The position numbers were made by a program, and so were the translations under genes. A stretch of DNA of 64,000 nucleotides, from contig OW121742.1 in NCBI GenBank assembly GCA_933228675.1, forward strand, positions 40,844,585-40,908,584. The letters are read 5' to 3'. Below are positions 46,081 through 58,540 of the stretch, in pieces. The number at the start of each line of letters is the position of its first letter. Positions within the stretch are counted from its first letter, which is position 1. The stretch comes from Stomorhina lunata (lineage: Eukaryota > Arthropoda > Insecta > Diptera > Rhiniidae). The notes beneath the pieces are model-generated. The model was not told the origin of the DNA. It saw only the letters and a program-made list of their open reading frames with translations, and ran no database searches.

Positions 46081-46990
46081 TATTTATCGCTTTAACTTAA
46101 AGTGCGTAGACTAACAAACAAGTGTGTTTTAGAGCGAATATGTTTAAGTTCACATTTTTGATCATCTCAAGTTTGTAGCTTAAATCTTTTGTTTTTCGTA
46201 TTGAACAGAGCGTAGACGAAAAGCAGCAACAATCATACAGGTTGCATGGGAGGCGCAGGAGTTTTGTTTTGCTTTTTTTTTGTTGTATTATAAATTTTGT
46301 TTTGTTTTTTTGCTTTTATATCAAAAGTTTTTTGTTAACGACTTTTAACTAAAAATGGTAAACTACAACGACCTTCTATTTTAGGCCACTAAGGAATTGC
46401 ATTTATTTTGATTTTTTTATTTATATGATTTTAGTTTAGATTTGGGTTTTTTTAGAAAAAAAATATATTGGTTTGAAGTCAGTATTTGTCAGTTTGTGGC
46501 AACTAGACATTGAGTTTTATTTTTCAGATTTTTTGTAGGTTTTTTTTTTTTGTAAAATTTTTTACAGGTGAATTTTTGTTTTATTTCAAATGATTGTTGA
46601 TTTCGTTTGCCATTGAAAATGTTGAACGTTTTAGACAGATTGCCACTTTTGTCATAAACGAAATTGAGTTTGTTTGAAGTAAAAAAAAATTGAAATCAAT
46701 TTCAAATGTTTAAATTTTTATGGTAGAAGTTTTTTGTTTTGAAGTTGAAAAAGTCAGAATTTTAATTTAATTTTTTTAGACATTAACAGTAAAAACGTTA
46801 TGAAAACTACCTTGAAAGGTAAAAAGAAATTGTAGAAAATAATTTTGTTATTAGTTATGATGTTTAAGGAAATAATTGAAATATTTTAGAAAATTTTTAA
46901 ATGAGTTCAATATAATTTTGAAGAAAAATATTTCAAAATGTAAGTTTTTTAATACGATATTTTTAAAATTGCTAGTTTGCGAAAAAAGTT
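46081..46990. other. Unique intergenic DNA
   Basis: A GC-richer patch lies at about 46195-46270. No frame of note and no box. Confidence 0.5.
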
Positions 46991-47250
46991 TGTAGTACTA
47001 GTCTTTTAAAATTATGTGTTATAAATTTTTAAAGCTTAAAAGGTTCTTGAATTTCAATTTTTGTTTAATTTTGGTTATGATGTTCAAAAATCTTATATTT
47101 TTAGAAAATACAATTTTACCTCATAATTAATATCAATCATACGCTCTAGGTCAAAAAATTCGAATTTGTAAAATTTTTCGAAAATTAGCAGAAAAAGCTA
47201 AGAATTTTCCAAGAGAAATCGAATTATCATAATTTATTCTAAATAAATGT
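46991..47250 (+). repeat. Repeat unit with box copy
   Basis: GCTTAAAAGGTTCTTGAATT is followed ~90 bp later by CATAATTAATATCAATCATA with the box at 47127-47143 and CTCTAGG after it. Confidence 0.85.
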
Positions 47251-48270
47251 TAAGAAACTACAAAGATATCTTAAAAATCTAATAGCTTTTAAAGGTCAAA
47301 AAGCTTAAAAATTTAATAAATTTTTTTGAATTTTGAAATTAATCTATCATTAAATTCCTTTAAACTTCTGACATTTATTTATTGAAATAGTCAAAAGCTT
47401 TATTCAAGAAATTCATTTAATTGACTTAGGTATTTTTTTTAATTCAGGTTTTTTTTGGCCTAAAACCTTAATTTAGGGTTACTAAAACATTTAAACTTGA
47501 CAACTAAGCTTTTATTTAACTTTATTACTTTAATTGTAAAATTTGTTTAAACAAATTATTTAATGAATCGCTGCGTTTTTAGTTTTTTATTATAATTTTT
47601 TGTGAAATTGTTAATAACTTTATTAAAGCTGCCATAAAATTTTGTTTTTGCTTACAATTTTTGTCATTTATACCATTAAAACAATGACATTTAAAATTTT
47701 TAATTTTTGTTATCTAGATTTTTTTTAATGTTCATTCATCACATGAGCTTTTTTTGTTGATTTAAGTTAATTCATTATATATTTTTAAATATTTAACACA
47801 ATTTTTGGCTAAATCAAGTTTTATTTAGTTTAAAACTGAATGAAAAAAGTGCTGACGTGAAAGAAGTTTTTGGAAAAAAAGCTAAGCTTAACGGCGCCAG
47901 CTGACAAAGCATTATGAATTTCACATTTCATTACAATGCTCTTTTAGAGCTTTTGACACAAAAATTTACAAAATCATGAAAATTTTGTCAATATATTTAA
48001 AAAGAGAATTTAAAGAAGTGGAAGTTAATTGTCTTAGCAAGTTTAGAGAATTAGAGCTTTTTAAAGAAAGCTTGAAATAAATCAGATGTTACAGTTTAGC
48101 AAAGTTAAAAAGGTTCTAAAATTTGAATTTTATTCAAATTTGAAATCAGTTTTCAAAAATGTAGAATTTTTTTCAAAATATTAGGAAAAGGAAACTTTAA
48201 AAGATATAAATTATTTTTGGAAACTTTAAAGAATTTTAGCTTTTTGGCTGTTAGCTATAGAGATTCAAAT
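47251..48270. other. AT-rich DNA, mostly unique
   Basis: No gene. One GC-richer patch near 47885-47945 (GGCGCCAGCTGAC). Confidence 0.5.
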
Positions 48271-48460
48271 AATACGATTTATTAAAGCCTAAAGGGTTAT
48301 TAAATTTTGGTTTTTGTTAGATCTTAGGAAATATCTTATAAAGATATAAAATTTTATTAAAAACAATTTTAGGTCATAATTAATATCAATCATACGCTCT
48401 AGGTGGAAATTTTTATTTTTTCCAATTTTCTAAAAAATCCAAGAAAAACTTGAACTTTTT
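48271..48460 (+). repeat. Repeat unit with box copy
   Basis: AAAGGGTTATTAAATTTTGG precedes TCATAATTAATATCAATCAT with the box at 48380-48396 and CTCTAGGT after it. Confidence 0.85.
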
Positions 48461-49260
48461 TGATAAAAATCTTAAATCAATATAAAGATCTATTAAAACA
48501 GATGTTCAATAGTTTTTGCATGTATATTATAGGCTAAACGGGGACAATTATTTTCAGGAAAAATAATAAACTTCTAAAAAAATTTAATTTAAATAAAAAA
48601 TTTATCGTTTTAGAAAATTTTTAGCTTTTCTATAATAAGCTTTTTATAACGAATTATTTCAATTAGAAAAAATATCTTACCTTTTTTCTACTTTCGGCTC
48701 ATTTCTATTGGGTTTTTTGTGGCAAGTAACTGAAATAAAAAGAAGACAAATTTAAAGAATTAAAAATTATTCAAATAAAAATTTATTAAAAGTTTTAGAT
48801 GTTTTAAGATTATCTAAATTAAAATTATTAAGAAATCTTATTTAACATCACTCCCTCTAACACATTTTCTCTTAAATCCAGCAAAAAGGAAATAATTTTA
48901 AAGCAACACCTTTAATGTGGAGGTTGCATGTGTTTTAAAATGACATACGTCATGTAGAGTCTAGAAAAAGCTTCTTTTACGTTTCTCTAGTCAAGGCAAC
49001 AAATGATAAAAGCAACAGCAATAAAAAAGTAAAAATGTAAATTCAAATGGAATAAAAAGGAGAAAAGCAAAGGCAGTTGTTTAAATGTGTTAAAATATTC
49101 GTAAAATTGTATGTTTACGTAAAGCTTTTTAAGCAAAAGCTTAGGTCAATATTATATATTTTGCAGAAAACTTTGTAGTAGACTCTAAAATTAAAAATGT
49201 ATGACTTCTTTTGAACCCAATAATTAAAAATTGTTTAAAATTCATTTACATTTTTGTAAA
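48461..49260. other. Mostly unique AT-rich DNA
   Basis: At 48941-48965 ACATACGTCATGTAGAGTCT recalls the variant box at 57.9 kb. No gene. Confidence 0.45.
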
Positions 49261-49520
49261 ATTTAAGTTTTACAAATTATAGCTTTTTTAGTATAAGTCT
49301 TGAAAGTTTTTCTTGTACATAATTAGAAAGCTTAAAAGGTTTGCTAATTTCAATATTTGTTAGATTTGTGCTAATTTTTAAAATATATGGAAATTTTCGT
49401 AATTTAAAATTTTATGCCATAATTAATATCAATCATACGCACTTGATTGAAATTTCTTTATTTATAAATTTTCTCAAAAACTAGCAGAAAAACTATAAAA
49501 TTTTATATTAAAATTCAAAC
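49261..49520 (+). repeat. Repeat unit with box copy
   Basis: GCTTAAAAGGTTTGCTAATT precedes CATAATTAATATCAATCATA with the box at 49423-49439. The right side has changed from CTCTAGG to CACTTGA. Confidence 0.82.
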
Positions 49521-49659
49521 TAAGAGATAAGAGACCTTCTTAAACTAAAAGAGAAAACAAAAATATGTTGAAAGACTAGCAGCTATAGGGCTTAGAAAAG
49601 TAGACAAAAATTTGAGAAAATTTTAAATTTTTAATATACTTTTTTATCTTAAAATTCCT

Positions 49660-50990
49660 TTAATTTTCTGCCTTTTTTTCTCGCATTATAATGACGATCA
49701 TATGATTTCTGTGCTAAATCTATACTCGCACTCAAAGTTTTTGTCAGCCTTTTCCTGGACAACTTGTTGCTTAGACTATTGTGGTCATCTGTTATGGTGT
49801 GGTATTGGCTAGTTGGTGTATATAGGTCTTAGATGTTTTTTTGCTGTTTTTGTAGACTTTTTTATGTCTGATGACATGCGCTTTAAGCCTTTTGATGCCA
49901 TGACAGTTGCATTCGTATAACCCACAAAAAGCAAGCAACAAAAAAAAAACAAAAACGAACAACTAAACAAATAATACACCAAAAAGAAGACCATGTAGCA
50001 GAGTGTCATACTTAAGTTGCCACAACCAAAACGACAAACTGCAACAGAGACACAAACAAACAACAGCAGCAACAACAAAAAAAGAAACCTACAACAAATA
50101 ACAAACATTTGACTTGATGCGATTATATGCACGCACATCCCCAAGACAAGACAACTTAAAAATATTTATGCTAAAAAAAAAAGAAAATAACGCAAAATAA
50201 CAAAAAAAAATTAAGAAAATAATAAAGAAAACCACCAAAAGAAGACGAATCTGCTTATCTACGGTGATCCATCATTGGTCCAAAAAAATAAAAAAAAAGA
50301 AAAGACTAGCTTCAAAGAATGCTTGGCAGCCTAAGAAAAATACGTTTGCATATTGTATAAAATTTATAGGCCACAGGTGATTTCTTATAAAGGCTTTATA
50401 TGTATATACACAAAAAATATTAAGAGACAGGCCTCTTTGAGCGAAAATCTCTTAATATGCGGGCGTTAAGTTTTAAAAATATGCTAAAATATGTCAGAAC
50501 CTTTTTAAAAACCATAAAACGAACAAGTGTCACCTTTAGTTTTGCTTAGCCAAAACTCGCATTCCCAACCACAAAAGAGGAACCAGAAAAACCAGTGAAT
50601 CAAAAAAAGCTTTGCATACCTTGGACTTTTTGGTTTGATATTGATTACGCTCCCACGGTTTTTGTATGTTTCACAGAGAACAGGAGAAAAAAAACCGAAC
50701 AAAAAAAATTTAACAAAACAACAATAAAATGTTAAAATGTTAGTCAGGCATTAAAAACAGGAAATTTTTATTTCACCAGAAAAGTGGAATACAAAAAAAA
50801 GCAACGACAAACCACAAAATGACTGAAACATGTCGTAAAATTACAATAAACACCCTCATTTAGGAAATTTACGCCAAGGAATTAAAGAAACACACAAAAG
50901 TTTGTTGAATTGATTTAAATAAGGAATTTGTAGGAAAGAAAAAAAAATAAGAGCTAAAATGTTAAAAAAGTGTTTTCAAAAATTATTTTT
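49660..50990. other. Unique intergenic block, moderate GC
   Basis: Complex sequence with A-rich runs; the minus-strand frame at 49809-50144 is rich in Phe/Leu/Cys from CAA/AAA/ACA repeats and has no domain. Possible regulatory DNA. Confidence 0.45.
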
Positions 50991-51250
50991 AGGTTTCAGA
51001 AAATTGTAGCTCCTTTTCCGTTAGTAGTGAAAGCTTTGGTACCTTTTAATTATAAAGCTTAAAAGGTTTAAAAATTTCAATATTTCTTGCATTTCTTAAC
51101 TTTTAAAAAATAGGCAAATTTTTGCAATTTAAAATTTTCTTTCATAATTAATATCAATCATACGCACTAGATGGAAATTTTATAAATTTATTAATATCTC
51201 GAAAACTAGCAGAAAAAGTTAACAATTTTATATTAAAGTTTAAATAAATA
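50991..51250 (+). repeat. Repeat unit with box copy
   Basis: AAAGCTTAAAAGGTTTAAAA precedes CATAATTAATATCAATCATA with the box at 51148-51164 and CACTAGATGG after it. Confidence 0.83.
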
Positions 51251-51399
51251 GATTTAATCCTTGATAAATCTTAAAGAAAATTTAATAATATGTAAGAGAC
51301 CAGATATTAGGAGACATGAAAAAGTAGTGAAATATTTCCCAAAAATTTTAATTAAATAAATTAATTAAATAAATGATATCCCTTTTTTTATCAAATAAT

Positions 51400-52340
51400 T
51401 TCCGTAGTTGAAAAAAGACCTAAAGGCGTTGAGAAAAGTCTTTACAGTGATTCTCAAATATATCCTTATAATGGGACATTAACAGAGTAGAAGCAAATGA
51501 CCCCAATAATAAGTAGAATTAGTTGTGTTTTAATGACAAAGCAATGTCTTTGGTGTATTCTTTAGGTCTCATACATAAGCCGGATATAACAAAGGAGTTA
51601 TACTGCAAAATTACTGGTAATATCGCAAAATTAGCTGTCTTTGTTTGGAATCTTAAGATTTCCTAGTAGTTCCGGTACGAAAAAACAACTGCCGTAGCAA
51701 CGACCCATATGTGTCGCTATGCAAGCTGATTTCGGAACCTTATTAAACTCGTCGCCTTCGAAATAAGCGTTCTGTTGAACGTTGCCTAGCTGCTCGAAAG
51801 CAATATTAAGGTCAATAGAGCTTTTGGATGACATTTTGAATAGACTCAAAGCTTAAGCTTGGATTTTGTCTTTTGCTGAATGTAAGGATTCCATAATCAT
51901 CAATCTCAAGGAGTATAGCTCCTCGGAACTGAAAAGTCGGTTGAGTTTTTTGACCTTTCCTGACCCATATGGAAACGTGGTTATTCTCTTCATTAAATAA
52001 CTAAAAAAAAACTTTAAAGCCTGAAGAGCTTTTGATAGAGAACAGTATCTCATTTTGTAAATTGGGGAATTTGTTTATCACAAAAACAAGCTTAAAGCTT
52101 TTGGAGCCTAAAAAGCATCTAACAAAGAAATAGTGAACCTGTCTACCATAAAACTAAGCAAAGAGTTAATAAAACCTAAAGTAAATGTTGTATTATCCTC
52201 TTGTAAAGACATTTCGTGGCATAAGGAACTTCTTCGTCACAAAACTTAGCACAAATGTCATTAAATTCAGTCATTAAATCTCTTCCTAATGCAAAGAGGA
52301 ACCACTTTAATTATTGTCCAATTACCTTGAAAGAGTGGTA
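51400..52340 (-). pseudogene. GC-richer segment with an interrupted minus-strand open frame
   Basis: From 52053 down to 51631 one minus-strand frame runs about 140 codons with a single internal TAA at 51855-51853. The upper part is 66 codons and the lower part 71-72. Composition is balanced (all residue classes, few homopolymers), unlike the repeat-derived frames. In-frame stops bound it upstream near 52070. I recognise no domain. It may be a decayed gene or transposon fragment, or chance in a GC-richer patch. Confidence 0.3.
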
Positions 52341-53600
52341 AGAACGTTTATGGGCTAAAGCTTACTCTTCTATGAACTCAAGTTTTTTATTTTTAGTGCT
52401 AAAGCTTTAACTAATGTTAATTCTAAATGCTTGAAATGTTTTAATATTTTGTTTTTTGTTAAAATTCTAATCTATTCCAAAACTTAAAAAAAATTTTATG
52501 ATTTAAAATTATATATCCGAGAAAACTGATAAAAAAAAATGTTACAAACATTAATATTCAACTTCTAAGAACTAAAGCTTTATCGATATTAGTGCTGGAG
52601 TTAAAAAGTAAACAAATTCCTAAAGCTTAAAGTGTTTTTAAATTTAGGTTTTTGTTAGAATTTTTAATTCTTAACAAAACTTAAACAAATTTTTTAAATT
52701 AAAAAAATAAGTCTTAATTAATATTAAACATACGCTCTAGGATAAAAATTTACTAAAACCTCTTTTTCTCTTAAAGTATTAAAAAATTAAGGATTATAAA
52801 ATTAAAATCTTAATCAATAAAGACAAATATTTATATATAATCAAATAAGATATAATTAACTTGATTTATTTGAAAGCTAAAGTCTAAATGAAATTAATAA
52901 GGAAGGGGTCCTCCCAGAAACTGGTTAGGATGCAGATGCAAGCGATTGTGAGAAAATATTTTGCCCCTTTCGGTAGCTTTATAAAAATCACCACACTCCT
53001 CTAATGGCACTGAAACTCCATCTATTGCAAGGAGATGTCGGCTTAGTAATTATCCAACTTCCTTGATTTAGCGGTGAAATGGTTTGTGGATTAAATCTTA
53101 ATCTTATACAAATAGAAGCTTTTTTGCTTTTGATGCTAGAGCTTTAAGTAATGTCAATTCTAGAAGATTGAAATCTATTAAAATTTCTGTTTTTATCAAA
53201 ATTTAAAGCAGTTTTGAACATTCTAAAAATGTTGTTAATTAAAATTATATATAGAAATAAATTTTACAAACATAAATTTTCAAGTTCTAAGAGCTACAGC
53301 TATTTTAATATTAATGCCAGAGTTAAAAGGTAAACAAATTTCTATAGCTTAAAGTGTTTTTAAATTTAAGTTTTTGTTAGAAATTTTAATTCTTTACAAA
53401 ACTTTAACAAATTTTTTAAATAAATAAAATAAGTCTTAATTAATATCAATCATACGCTCTAGGCTACAAATTTCAAAATTCTCTATTTCTCTTAAAATGT
53501 TAAAAAAATTAGGATTTTCAATTTGAAATCTTAATTAACAAAGACAAATCTTTATAAATTCTTAAATAATATATAATAAAGTTAATTTACTCTAGAGCAA
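52320..53600 (+). repeat. 721-bp tandem duplication with two box copies
   Basis: Segments ~52320-52760 and ~53045-53480 align along their length. Shared markers are a CTTTAACTAATGTTAATTCT stretch, TTAAAAAGTAAACAAATT, AGCTTAAAGTGTTTTTAAAT and AAGTCTTAATTAATAT. The first box, at 52719-52735, has changed (TATTAAACATACG). The second, at 53440-53456, is intact with CTCTAGG. Confidence 0.85.
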
Positions 53601-54960
53601 AAGTCTATTAAAAGTGAATTAAGTAATTTTTTTAAAATTAAATTTTCAGAACTTTATTAAATTTTTTGTATTTATAATTTGATTCTAAATTTATTATCTT
53701 TTTCATAACTTAACATACTGACTTAATTTCCACGCAACATTGTTTGTAGGCTGCCGTTTGGTTAAAAAAATTAAACTTTGTTAATGAAAACATTTTATTA
53801 ACAATTTTATTTAAACAAAAAGAATAACTATATTTATTATATTTCAAAACGTTTTTCTCTGGTATGAATTTAATTGAATTAAATAAAATAAGCCATAAAA
53901 TTTACCCATATATGCTATGACTGAATCTATCTAGAACCTAGTCTCCTTTACATTCTCTAAAGCATGATAACAATTTTAAAGTCAAATTAAATTTGAAAAC
54001 AAAAAGTGTTGAAAGTATAATAATTTTTTGTTTGTGAACCATACGAAAATTGTATATTACAACAAGCCTCCAAAGTGCACTTTGGTTGCTACTGATTGCC
54101 AATGCTGACTATTAAGCTACAGCAGCTACACTAGAGGCAGCAGCAAAAAACGCGACAGACCATATAATGATTGTAATTACATGTACCGTAGCTCTATAGT
54201 TAAGTTAACTTGGCTTTTAATGTAACATTGAATTTTTTATGCTTAACGTTTTTTTTTTTGATGGCTCATTTTTTGAAGGAGGGGGATTTGTTATTTTAGC
54301 TTTAATAAATTTTTGTATGTATTTGCTACATTGTATTATTGCTACCATTTTAATGCAATTTTTGTGGCAAATAGGCATTAGATTTATGGCTCAAAACTCC
54401 AGCCATTCCATCTACAAATTCATTTAGATTTTTTTTTTACTTTTCTTCTAAAATGTTAGTGAAAATCTTGTGGTGGTGTATTTGTGTTAAGTGTAAAAAA
54501 ATATTAAAAAACGTAAGCACGCTTGCGCACATGCCATTATTATGTTATCTTTTTTTAATTTTTTTTTCCCCAGTTCATTCTTATGGTATGTCTTCTTTTC
54601 TTGGGCTGTCGGTTTAAGAGACAACAAAAAATGCAATCAAACTGCTTAGAAAATTACAAAATGTGCTTAAGTTTTTTAGTTCGAAATTCCCCCTCCTCTA
54701 GTTATTAAATGGCTGAAAACAATAAAGGTATTTCATATTTCATTTTTAGTTTAGTTTTATTCTTTTTTTCTATCTACTATTTAGCACGCGCTGCTAATTC
54801 TTGTTTACAAAACACCATTTAAACCATGGCATCTATCCATCCATCTAATGAGGAAACAATGTTATAAAAAAAACAACAAAAAGCTTAGGTAAGACCAAGT
54901 AAAGTAAATACCAAGATAAACACTGTTTCCTAAAACAAAAAACTTGAATTTTGAAAATAA
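53601..54960. other. Unique intergenic block
   Basis: From about 53930 to 54900 complexity and GC rise. A perfect 16-bp palindrome CCAAAGTGCACTTTGG lies at 54070-54085. No credible frame; the 62-codon plus-strand frame at 54239-54427 is low-complexity. Confidence 0.5.
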
Positions 54961-56935
54961 AAAAAAAAAATTTCAATTTCAATTTTTAAAAAATCTTTGC
55001 TAATTTTTACAAAGCTTTTTGTAAAACCAAAATATGGGGATCAACACCTCAAAGTGTTCTCTAATTTCAATTTTTATTTAAATCTCCAATTTTCTTTTAT
55101 TTATAAAAAAAAATTAAATTTTCCAAATATACCCATAATTAATATCAATCATACGCTCTAGGTATTAATAATACCAAAATCAGAAAATCCCGGAAAATAC
55201 CTAAAATTTTTAAGATTTAAAACCAAAAATCGATTAATATTCTTTTTGGGTATCTATTGAATTTAAAATCTTAAAATTATCAATCAAATTTTAAGTCGAA
55301 TTTTTTTAAATTTAAATTTTTAAAAAATCCTGGCTAATTTATACAAAGCTTTTTGTAAAACTAATTTATGGGAAGCAATAGCTCAAAGTGTTCCCTAATT
55401 TGAGTTTTTATTCAACTTTTCAATTTTGTTTAAATTATATTAAAAAAAATAAATTTTTCAAATATACCCATAATTAATATCAATCATACGCTCTAGGTTT
55501 TAAAATTATCAAAATAAGAAAATCTCTGAAAATACTTAAAACTTTTAAGATTTGAAATCAAATATTGGTCAATATTCCTTTTGGGTATCTAATGAATTTA
55601 AAATCTTAAAGTTATCAATAAAATTAAAAAATAAATAAATTTAAATATTTAAAAAAAATCTTGACTTATTTGTACAAAGCTTTTTGTTAAACTGATTTAT
55701 GGGAATCAATTGCTCAAAGTGTTCCCTAATTTGAGTTTTTATTAAACTTTTAAATTTCCTTCTTATTATATAAATAAATTAAATTTTCCCAATATACCCA
55801 TAATTAATATCAATCATACGCTCTAGGTTTTAAAAATTTTAAAATTAGAATATTTCGTAAAATCCTTAAAAATCGAAAGATTTGAACTCAAATATTAATT
55901 AATATTGCTCTTGGGTATCTAATGAATTTAAAATCTTAAAATTTTCAAAAACTTTTGTGGTCAAAATTCTGAAATTTAAATTTTTAAAAATTATTGCCAT
56001 TTTATCAAAAGCTTTCCTTAGAATTTAATTATCGGAATTAATAGCCTAAAGTGTTCTCTAATTTCAGTTTTTGTTTAACTTTACAATTTCTTTTTATTTA
56101 TATCACATTTTTAAAATATCCAAAGATACCCCTTATTAATATCAATCATACGCTCTAGGTAATACAATTAAGAAAATACAAAAAAAAAATTAATAAATTA
56201 ATGAAAAAAATTGAAAGATTTTAGAACAAAAATCGATTTATATTCCACAAAGGGGTCCAATTAATTTAAAATCTTTAAATTTTAAAATTTATATTTTGTA
56301 ACAAATTTCAAACTTTAATTTTTGAATAATTTATAGCTATTTTAGAAAAATCGTTTTGTAAAATTTATATTTTCGTATTATTACCTTAAGTGCTCTCTAA
56401 TTTAAGTTTTTGTTAGAACTCACATTTTCTTTTCATTTAAATGAAAATTTTTATGTTTTCGAAAAATTCCCATAAATAATATTAATCATACGTTCTAGGT
56501 ATGAAAAATCTAAATATTAGAAAATCTCAGAAAAATCTTTAAAAATTTAAATACATAAAACTAAAAGTCGATAAAAATTCAATTTGACAATAATATTTAT
56601 TTAAAATCTAAAAATTTCAAAAAAATTTTCTACAATATTTCAAAATTTTCATTTTTAAAAAATTATAACTTCTTTACTAAAATTTTTTTCAAAATGTTAT
56701 TTATTTAAAATATTACCTTAAAGTGTTCTCTAATTTCAGTTTTAATTAGAATTAGTAGTTTCCTTTCATATAAATGAAAGTTTTAAAATTTTGTAAAAAT
56801 TCCCATAATTAATATCAATCATACGCTCTAGATAGTTGAAATAGTAAAATATAAAAAACTCAACAAATCTTTAAAAATTGTAAGATTTGAAATCGAAAAT
56901 CTATCAATAACCCCTAAAGCATCTAAAAGAAACAC
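54961..56935 (+). repeat. Regular ~333-bp satellite, six units, each with the box
   Basis: CATACG within the box lies at 55150, 55485, 55815, 56148, 56487 and 56820, giving intervals of 335, 330, 333, 339 and 333 bp. A second conserved point, CTCAAAGTGTTCCCTAATTT, lies ~100 bp before each box, preceded by TACAAAGCTTTTTGTAAAAC. Between these points the units differ a good deal, whereas the box and its CTCTAGG tail are nearly constant. The fifth unit has the variant ATATTAATCATACGTTCTAG. Confidence 0.95.
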
Positions 56936-57720
56936 AATGTTAATTTAAAATTTTATCCACTTCAAACTTATGAAACACTTACTAAAACCTAAATTTGTAA
57001 ATTTCTTTTGTCCCTGGTGTTCCTAGGTATTTTACAAATTCTTGTTGATATGTTTCATATACAATAAAAGTGTTATATATCACAGAATAAATAACAGCGT
57101 CGGTGGTAGTGGGTCTAAAACAATAGCTAAAATACGAAAAAACTTAATAAAACAAAAGAATCCAACCGAGCCAACAGCCAACCAACCAACAAACAACCTT
57201 ATTTATAATAATACTTTTTATATAAGGCAAAGCTTGACCATACTTTATGGTAATAATAGGTAATAATATAGTTTTGTGGTTATACCGAAGATTATGCTTA
57301 AAAGCCTGGTGCTGCCTGAAACAGCAGCAGAACAAACAAAAAATAGAACTAAGTTAATTGTAAAGCTTAACAATTTCCTATTTGAAAAATGAAACCACGC
57401 CATAGAACACAGAAGCAGTAGCAGCAGCCAGCCCGGTATGATGCATGGCTGAAGTTAAGAACAAGTAAAAACTGGTCTAAAAATATTTTAAACATAGTGG
57501 CAAGACTAAGGCCAAGAAAAGTAGTAATTTCACATGTCCACCCTCGTCTGGTAATTGATACATGTTAGCATTAAGAGCCGTTTGGACAAGGAAAAAGAAA
57601 CAATTAATTTCTGAGAAATTATAACAAATATAAAGAAGTTTCGGAGAATTGAAAATGATTGAGAGAAGCAAGAGTTTGAGGTGATAGGAAAATTCTAGGC
57701 AAATTGAAATCTAAGGATTT
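56936..57720. other. Unique intergenic block
   Basis: Contains AACCAACCAAC-type and AGCAGCAGC runs. Opposite-strand frames of 60-73 codons overlap each other here, and none shows a domain. Confidence 0.5.
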
Positions 57721-58540
57721 TTAAAAGGAATTTAAATTTGTTTTTTATTTATGACTATTTTGATTTTTAAAGTTTAAATTAATAGAGCTTTTTGGTTTAT
57801 TGTTGTAATTGAAAAACTTTTAAAGTTTATGAAAATTTGTTTTGATTTTAAATAATAATTTGTTCTTTTTCTCAAATTTTTAATGGGAAATAATTTTTAG
57901 GAATTTTTTCAAAATTTTCCTTTGGAATTATTATTAATCATACGTCATGTAGAACCTAAAGTTTAAAAACTCAGGGCTTGTTTAATATTTAACGCATTTG
58001 AAAAATTCTTTCTGATTTTGATTTATCGATTTCTTATGAAATTTCGAATTTAGTTTGTTTTTGAAATTTTAGAATGAAATTCAGATTTTTTAAGAACACA
58101 TTTTTTTCTTTCGTTTATCCAAGTTTGAGTTATCAAAGCTTTTTTGTATTATGTTCGATAAGGGCAGTTTTGAAAGATTTGAAAAACTCGTTATGTTTTT
58201 AAATTTAAGGTTCCTTAAGTTTTACAAACTTTCAATGGAAAATATTTTCAAAAAATTTTTTAAAATTTTACTTAAGAAGAAATACTAATCATAACATGAT
58301 AACCAACAAATTTAAACACATAGAACTTTTTGGTAGTTTAAGAAATTTTAAAAATTCTTTCCGTTTTTGAATTTTAAGAGTGTTTCAAAAATTTGAATTT
58401 TCTTTGTTGTTATTTTCAGATATTAAACCTTTTTTGATTTCAGTTTCTCTCAAATAAGTTTTAAAGATTTAAAAATTTTGGCTTCTTATAACATAAACAT
58501 TTTAAAAAAATTTGAAAAGAAAATTTTGTACAAATTCATA
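57721..58540 (+). repeat. Degenerate repeat with variant box ATTATTAATCATACGTCATG
   Basis: Carries a box variant at 57929-57945 preceded by TTTTCCTTTGGAATTA, an arrangement repeated at 60.1 and 60.45 kb. A weak further copy (ACTAATCATAAC) is near 58284. Confidence 0.6.

Noticed and set aside
49809..50144. 111-codon minus-strand frame resembling a membrane protein
   Set aside because: The hydrophobic look comes from A-rich and CAA-rich runs on the opposite strand; no defined segment or homologous motif.
54239..54427. 62-codon plus-strand frame
   Set aside because: Low-complexity T-rich start and no recognisable motif.
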